From the NCBI GenBank assembly GCA_903839955.1, contig CAIMEI010000038.1, positions 1 through 8,046 on the forward strand: 8,046 bases of DNA. Direction: 5' to 3'. The notes under the pieces were generated by a model. The model saw only the letters and a program-made list of their open reading frames with translations. It had not been told where the DNA came from and made no database searches. Shown here piece by piece: positions 5,289 through 8,046 of the stretch (position 1 is the stretch's first letter; every line of letters starts with the position of its first letter). This DNA comes from Candidatus Falkowiibacteriota bacterium. Lineage in GTDB: Bacteria > Patescibacteriota > Patescibacteriia > Patescibacteriales > UBA12465. The position numbers and the translations under genes were made by a program.

Positions 5289-6909
5289 AAGCCATTTTTT
5301 TATATTCTTTAATCGCCCGCTCACTGCTGAATTGGTAGGCATTAAGTCTAATTGTTTTTGTCATTATTTTTGCCCATTTTTCAGGGTGGTTAAAGAAAAG
5401 CGGTAAAACTTTGTTTTCCAAAACATCCAAAGCCGCTTTATTATCCCTGTTGTTTCCCCGAGATTGAATTGCCCAGCCATTTTTTCCCTCCCGACAAGCC
5501 TCTCTCCACCAGCCATCCAAAGTACTCAGTTGCGGCACGCCATTAATCGCCGCTTTCATCCCGCTAGTCCCCGAGGCTTCATTGGGCGGCAAAGGGGTGT
5601 TGATCCACAAATCCGCGCCAGACACCAATAGTTTGGCGAGATCTAGACCGTAATCTTCCAAAAAAACGATTTTCAGGCGCTGACCATATTTCTTTTTGAT
5701 TTGAAAGATTTCCTTAATCATTGCTTGTCCAAGCTTATCCTGAGGGTGCGCTTTTCCGGCATAAATAATCTGTAAGGGGCCGAATTTTTTCTGAAGTTTT
5801 AATAAGCGCGGCAGATCCTCCAAAATCAAGGTGGAACGTTTGTAGCTCGTGAAACGGCGCGCCACCACCATTGTGAAGGCTTCGCTGTCCAAGAATTCTC
5901 CAGTCAGTTTTAAAATGCGGGCGAATAAGTCTCGCTTGGCCTCATGATGGGCTGTTAAAATTTCCGACAATGGCAAATCGCGGCGAGCAAATAATCTATT
6001 GTCTTGCTGCCAATTAGAAAAGTGCTTCTGAAAAACACCCTGCAAGGGTGCGGCCGTCCAGAAAGACAGGTTAATGCCGTTGGTGATGTTTTTGATTTGA
6101 GAGTTGGCAAACATCCGGCGCGACAAAGCCGTGTGTGTTTTGGAAACGCCATTAGTGAAACCGCAAAGTCTCACTGCTAATTGCGCCATATTCAGGCCGT
6201 CATCAGAAAAGAGGTCTTGCTCCTGAAAAGGGAAATCCGCAAAATTTTTCTTTATTTCCAACACCGAGAAAACGTCGTCATCCTCCTTTACTGGGCTATG
6301 CGTTGTGAAAACACCAACTTTTCTCAAGTCAGCGCGGTTCCTGTTTTGTAAGAGTAATTCTATCAGGGCGAAGGCTCCGTGCCCCTCGTTGATGTGAAAT
6401 TTTTTGGGCTTAATTTTTAAAGCCTCCAGCAGCTTTACGCCGCCCCGACCAAGAATTATTTCTTGGCGCAGGCGATAAAGATGATTACCGCCGTAGAGAT
6501 GGTCGCACAGGTTGCGATAGATTTTCTTGTTCTCCGGAAAATCTGTATCCAGAAGATAAACCGGCACCACGCCACCGGAAACACCATTAACTAAATATTC
6601 CCACGCCCCCACAACCACCTGGTCTTTGCCAATCGGTACGGAAATTTTAACTTTTAATTTTTTTAACAAACGCAAGTCATTTTTTTCCGGCAAATATTTC
6701 TGTTTCCCGGAGAGGTCAATCTTCTGCTGAAAATAGCCGAAACGGTTTAACAAACTAATTCCCACTAAATTCATCTCCTGATCGGCAGCGGAACGCAGTA
6801 AATCGCCAGCGAGAATGCCGAGGCCGCCAGCATAGTTTTTGAGCCTTTCATCTATGGCAATTTCCATGCTAAAGTAAGCGGCCAAAACTTGTTTTTCTCC
6901 TTTTTTCAT
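5278..6909 (-). CDS. glgP: Alpha-glucan phosphorylase, short form (GT35, PLP-dependent)
   Basis: Cytoplasmic enzyme that phosphorolyses alpha-1,4-glucans (glycogen, maltodextrin) to glucose-1-phosphate. 543 residues, matching the compact family of archaea and many bacteria rather than the classical form of 800 or more. The start AYFSMEIAIDERLKNYAGGLGILAGD (11-36) is diagnostic. FHINEGHGAFALIELL (171-186), TNGINLSFW (276-284), the VVARRFTSYKR phosphate/PLP region (348-358), YAGKAHPQDKLG (383-394) and NEASGTSGMKAAINGVPQLSTLDGWWRE (443-470) follow, with K452 as the predicted PLP-binding lysine. The usual HTPV-AGHD loop reads HSPVKEDDD (204-212). First gene of a group with yibE/F and the two-helix protein; 75 bases separate it from the flavoprotein gene. 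Start: the ATG at 6909 has no upstream Shine-Dalgarno site. An AAAGGAG lies inside codons 3-5, 11 bases before TTG codon 9, so a slightly shorter protein starting there cannot be excluded. Confidence 0.95.
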   Translation of the reverse strand: MKKGEKQVLAAYFSMEIAIDERLKNYAGGLGILAGDLLRSAADQEMNLVGISLLNRFGYFQQKIDLSGKQKYLPEKNDLRLLKKLKVKISVPIGKDQVVVGAWEYLVNGVSGGVVPVYLLDTDFPENKKIYRNLCDHLYGGNHLYRLRQEIILGRGGVKLLEALKIKPKKFHINEGHGAFALIELLLQNRNRADLRKVGVFTTHSPVKEDDDVFSVLEIKKNFADFPFQEQDLFSDDGLNMAQLAVRLCGFTNGVSKTHTALSRRMFANSQIKNITNGINLSFWTAAPLQGVFQKHFSNWQQDNRLFARRDLPLSEILTAHHEAKRDLFARILKLTGEFLDSEAFTMVVARRFTSYKRSTLILEDLPRLLKLQKKFGPLQIIYAGKAHPQDKLGQAMIKEIFQIKKKYGQRLKIVFLEDYGLDLAKLLVSGADLWINTPLPPNEASGTSGMKAAINGVPQLSTLDGWWREACREGKNGWAIQSRGNNRDNKAALDVLENKVLPLFFNHPEKWAKIMTKTIRLNAYQFSSERAIKEYKKMAYEK

Positions 6910-6916
6910 ATCAATA

Positions 6917-6925
6917 AGTCTAGCA
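6917..6925 (-). promoter_or_regulatory. Candidate extended -10 promoter for glgP group
   Basis: On the minus strand TGC-TAGACT (extended -10, hexamer at 6917-6922) ends 7 bases before the glgP ATG, so transcription would start at or next to the ATG and give a leaderless or nearly leaderless message. No good -35 is seen about 17 bases upstream (ATTTAT). The surrounding 6910-6984 spacer is AT-rich and shows no GC-rich terminator hairpin after the flavoprotein gene, so read-through from upstream is also possible. Confidence 0.35.
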
Positions 6926-6984
6926 CAAAAACTAATAAAATAAATTTTTTACTGATTGTTTGTTTATCTGTAAATAGCGCCCTT

Positions 6985-8046
6985 TTATTCGGATGCCACC
7001 GCACTTTCACCAGCCAAACGGCCCGTGCTCCAACAACATTGCAGATTAAAACCGCCCGTCGGCCCATCCAAATCTAATACTTCTCCGGCGACCAATAAAT
7101 TTTTGATCACCTTGGAGCGCATCGTTTTTGGATCTACCTCTTTGAGGTCCAAACCGCCGGCCGTTAACATCGCTTTTTGATAGCCCTCCACGCTTTTAAT
7201 CTCCAGGGAAAAATTTTTCAAGAATTTAATAACCGCTAAGCGCTCCGTTTTTGTGATTTGATTAATTTCCTTCGTTAATTCTATCTCTGCTTTTTGCAAA
7301 ACAAAAATCGCCAGCCTCTCGGGAATAATTCCCGCCAAAACATTTTTTATTTGCCGGTTATTATTATTTTGAAAAACTTCTTTTAGCCAAACGCTAATTT
7401 TTTCCTCACTTTTCTCGGGAAATAAATCTATTTGTAAAATCACTCCCGGCAAAGCGCTTGCCACCCGGGCGCTAATGGCAAAAATCGCCGGCCCGCTCAG
7501 TCCTTTGGCGGTAAAAATTGCTTCGCCCGTGCATTTAGCCAAAATTTTATTGTTTTTTAGACAGCTAAACTTCGCCCCCGCCAGACTTAAACCCTCCAAA
7601 TCTTCAACGTTTTCCCGGCAAATTATCGGCGTCAGAGCCGGATAAGTCGGCGCGAGCTGGTGGCCTAATTTCTTTAACCAAGAATAACCATCACCACTGG
7701 AGCCGGTGCCTGGATAAGATAAACCACCGGTGGCAATTAAATAATTTTGCGCGGAAAATTTTCGTCCGTCAGCCAAAACAATACCAGAAATTTGCTCACC
7801 GCTCCGGCTAATGTTCTTCACTTCCGCTTTAGTAATTACTTCTACCGAGAACTCGTGCAAATAGTTTTTCAAAACCCGTAAAATATCTTGTGATTTATTG
7901 CTGACCGGAAAAACCCGATTATTATTTTCTATTTTTAGTGGTACGCCGCGACCGGAAAAAAAGCCCATCGTCATCTCCGGATCAAAACGAGAAAAAGCGG
8001 AAAACAAAAATTTCCCGGATGTGCCGAAATTGGCCACCAGTTCGCG
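6985..8046 (-). CDS. HI0933/BaiN-type NAD(P)/FAD-dependent oxidoreductase (5' end beyond window)
   Basis: Flavoprotein of the HI0933 (YhiN/BaiN/RdsA) family; physiological substrate unknown for most members. 353 residues are visible and the frame stays open through the right edge, reading R-E-L-V-A-N-F-G-T-S-G-K-F-L-F-S-A-F, an internal family motif. The true N-terminus with the FAD-binding GxGxxG and GGGRCN motifs is therefore missing from the window, and the GTG at 8035-8037 is not the start. Visible motifs are IATGGLSYPGTGSSGDGY (visible residues 104-121), GLSGPAIFAIS, the late motif TAGGLDLKEVDPKTMRSK, and the C-terminal FAD-contacting GEVLDLDGPTGGFNLQ (321-336) followed by CCWSTGRLAGESA. 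The middle insert domain (roughly 130-280) is present, so the C-terminal three quarters look intact. It lies upstream of glgP in the same direction, 75 bases away; no functional link between the two is evident. Confidence 0.93.
   Translation of the reverse strand, partial: RELVANFGTSGKFLFSAFSRFDPEMTMGFFSGRGVPLKIENNNRVFPVSNKSQDILRVLKNYLHEFSVEVITKAEVKNISRSGEQISGIVLADGRKFSAQNYLIATGGLSYPGTGSSGDGYSWLKKLGHQLAPTYPALTPIICRENVEDLEGLSLAGAKFSCLKNNKILAKCTGEAIFTAKGLSGPAIFAISARVASALPGVILQIDLFPEKSEEKISVWLKEVFQNNNNRQIKNVLAGIIPERLAIFVLQKAEIELTKEINQITKTERLAVIKFLKNFSLEIKSVEGYQKAMLTAGGLDLKEVDPKTMRSKVIKNLLVAGEVLDLDGPTGGFNLQCCWSTGRLAGESAVASE

Noticed and set aside
5289..5342. Longer start for the YibE/F gene, beginning at the ATG at 5342
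   Set aside because: It adds a polar stretch (MPTNSAVSGRLKNIKKWL) before a complete signal peptide and overlaps the phosphorylase by 65 bases; this DNA is already explained as the phosphorylase C-terminus.
8035..8037. GTG as start of the HI0933-type gene
   Set aside because: The frame stays open to the window edge and the residues around it belong to an internal family motif; the FAD-binding N-terminus must lie outside the window.

Overview
The window looks like a piece of a small-genome bacterial chromosome, most plausibly a member of the Patescibacteria (Candidate Phyla Radiation, Parcubacteria-like). That placement is inferred from gene content: a full-length bacterial Elp3, a signal-peptide-bearing bactofilin-like beta-helix protein with C-terminal membrane helices, a YibE/F protein, a short-form glucan phosphorylase, and genes that mostly lack Shine-Dalgarno sites. 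All genes read cleanly with the standard code, and every visible stop is TAA. I see no tRNA, rRNA, CRISPR array, insertion sequence or phage gene.

Layout. Positions 1-614 (minus) hold the 5' part of a phosphomannomutase/phosphoglucomutase that runs off the left edge. Six bases upstream of it is a secreted/membrane bactofilin-like protein (621-1745, minus), so these two form one transcription unit. A 56-base divergent spacer separates it from elp3 (1802-3430, plus). elp3 ends in a strong hairpin that contains its own stop codon and also serves the converging genes. On the other side lies a leftward series: a 5'-truncated HI0933/BaiN-type flavoprotein (8046-6985), a 75-base gap, alpha-glucan phosphorylase (6909-5278), a YibE/F membrane protein that overlaps it by 11 bases (5288-4158), and an unrecognised two-helix membrane protein with a possible GAF-like domain (4144-3455).

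How they may work together. The mutase interconverts hexose 1- and 6-phosphates and the phosphorylase releases glucose-1-phosphate from alpha-glucans, so both feed the same sugar-phosphate pool although they are in different transcription units. The bactofilin-like, YibE/F and two-helix proteins are envelope proteins of uncertain role. Elp3 is a tRNA wobble-uridine modification enzyme and appears to be transcribed alone.

Most of the window is ordinary and compact (no gene-free stretch over about 80 bases). The parts most worth a second look are the elp3/bactofilin spacer (a four-codon in-frame mini-ORF with the only good Shine-Dalgarno match at a start, and -10-like boxes 7-8 bases before starts), the shared hairpin terminator, and the uncharacterised protein coupled to glgP-yibE/F. 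No clearly new multi-gene system is demonstrated.
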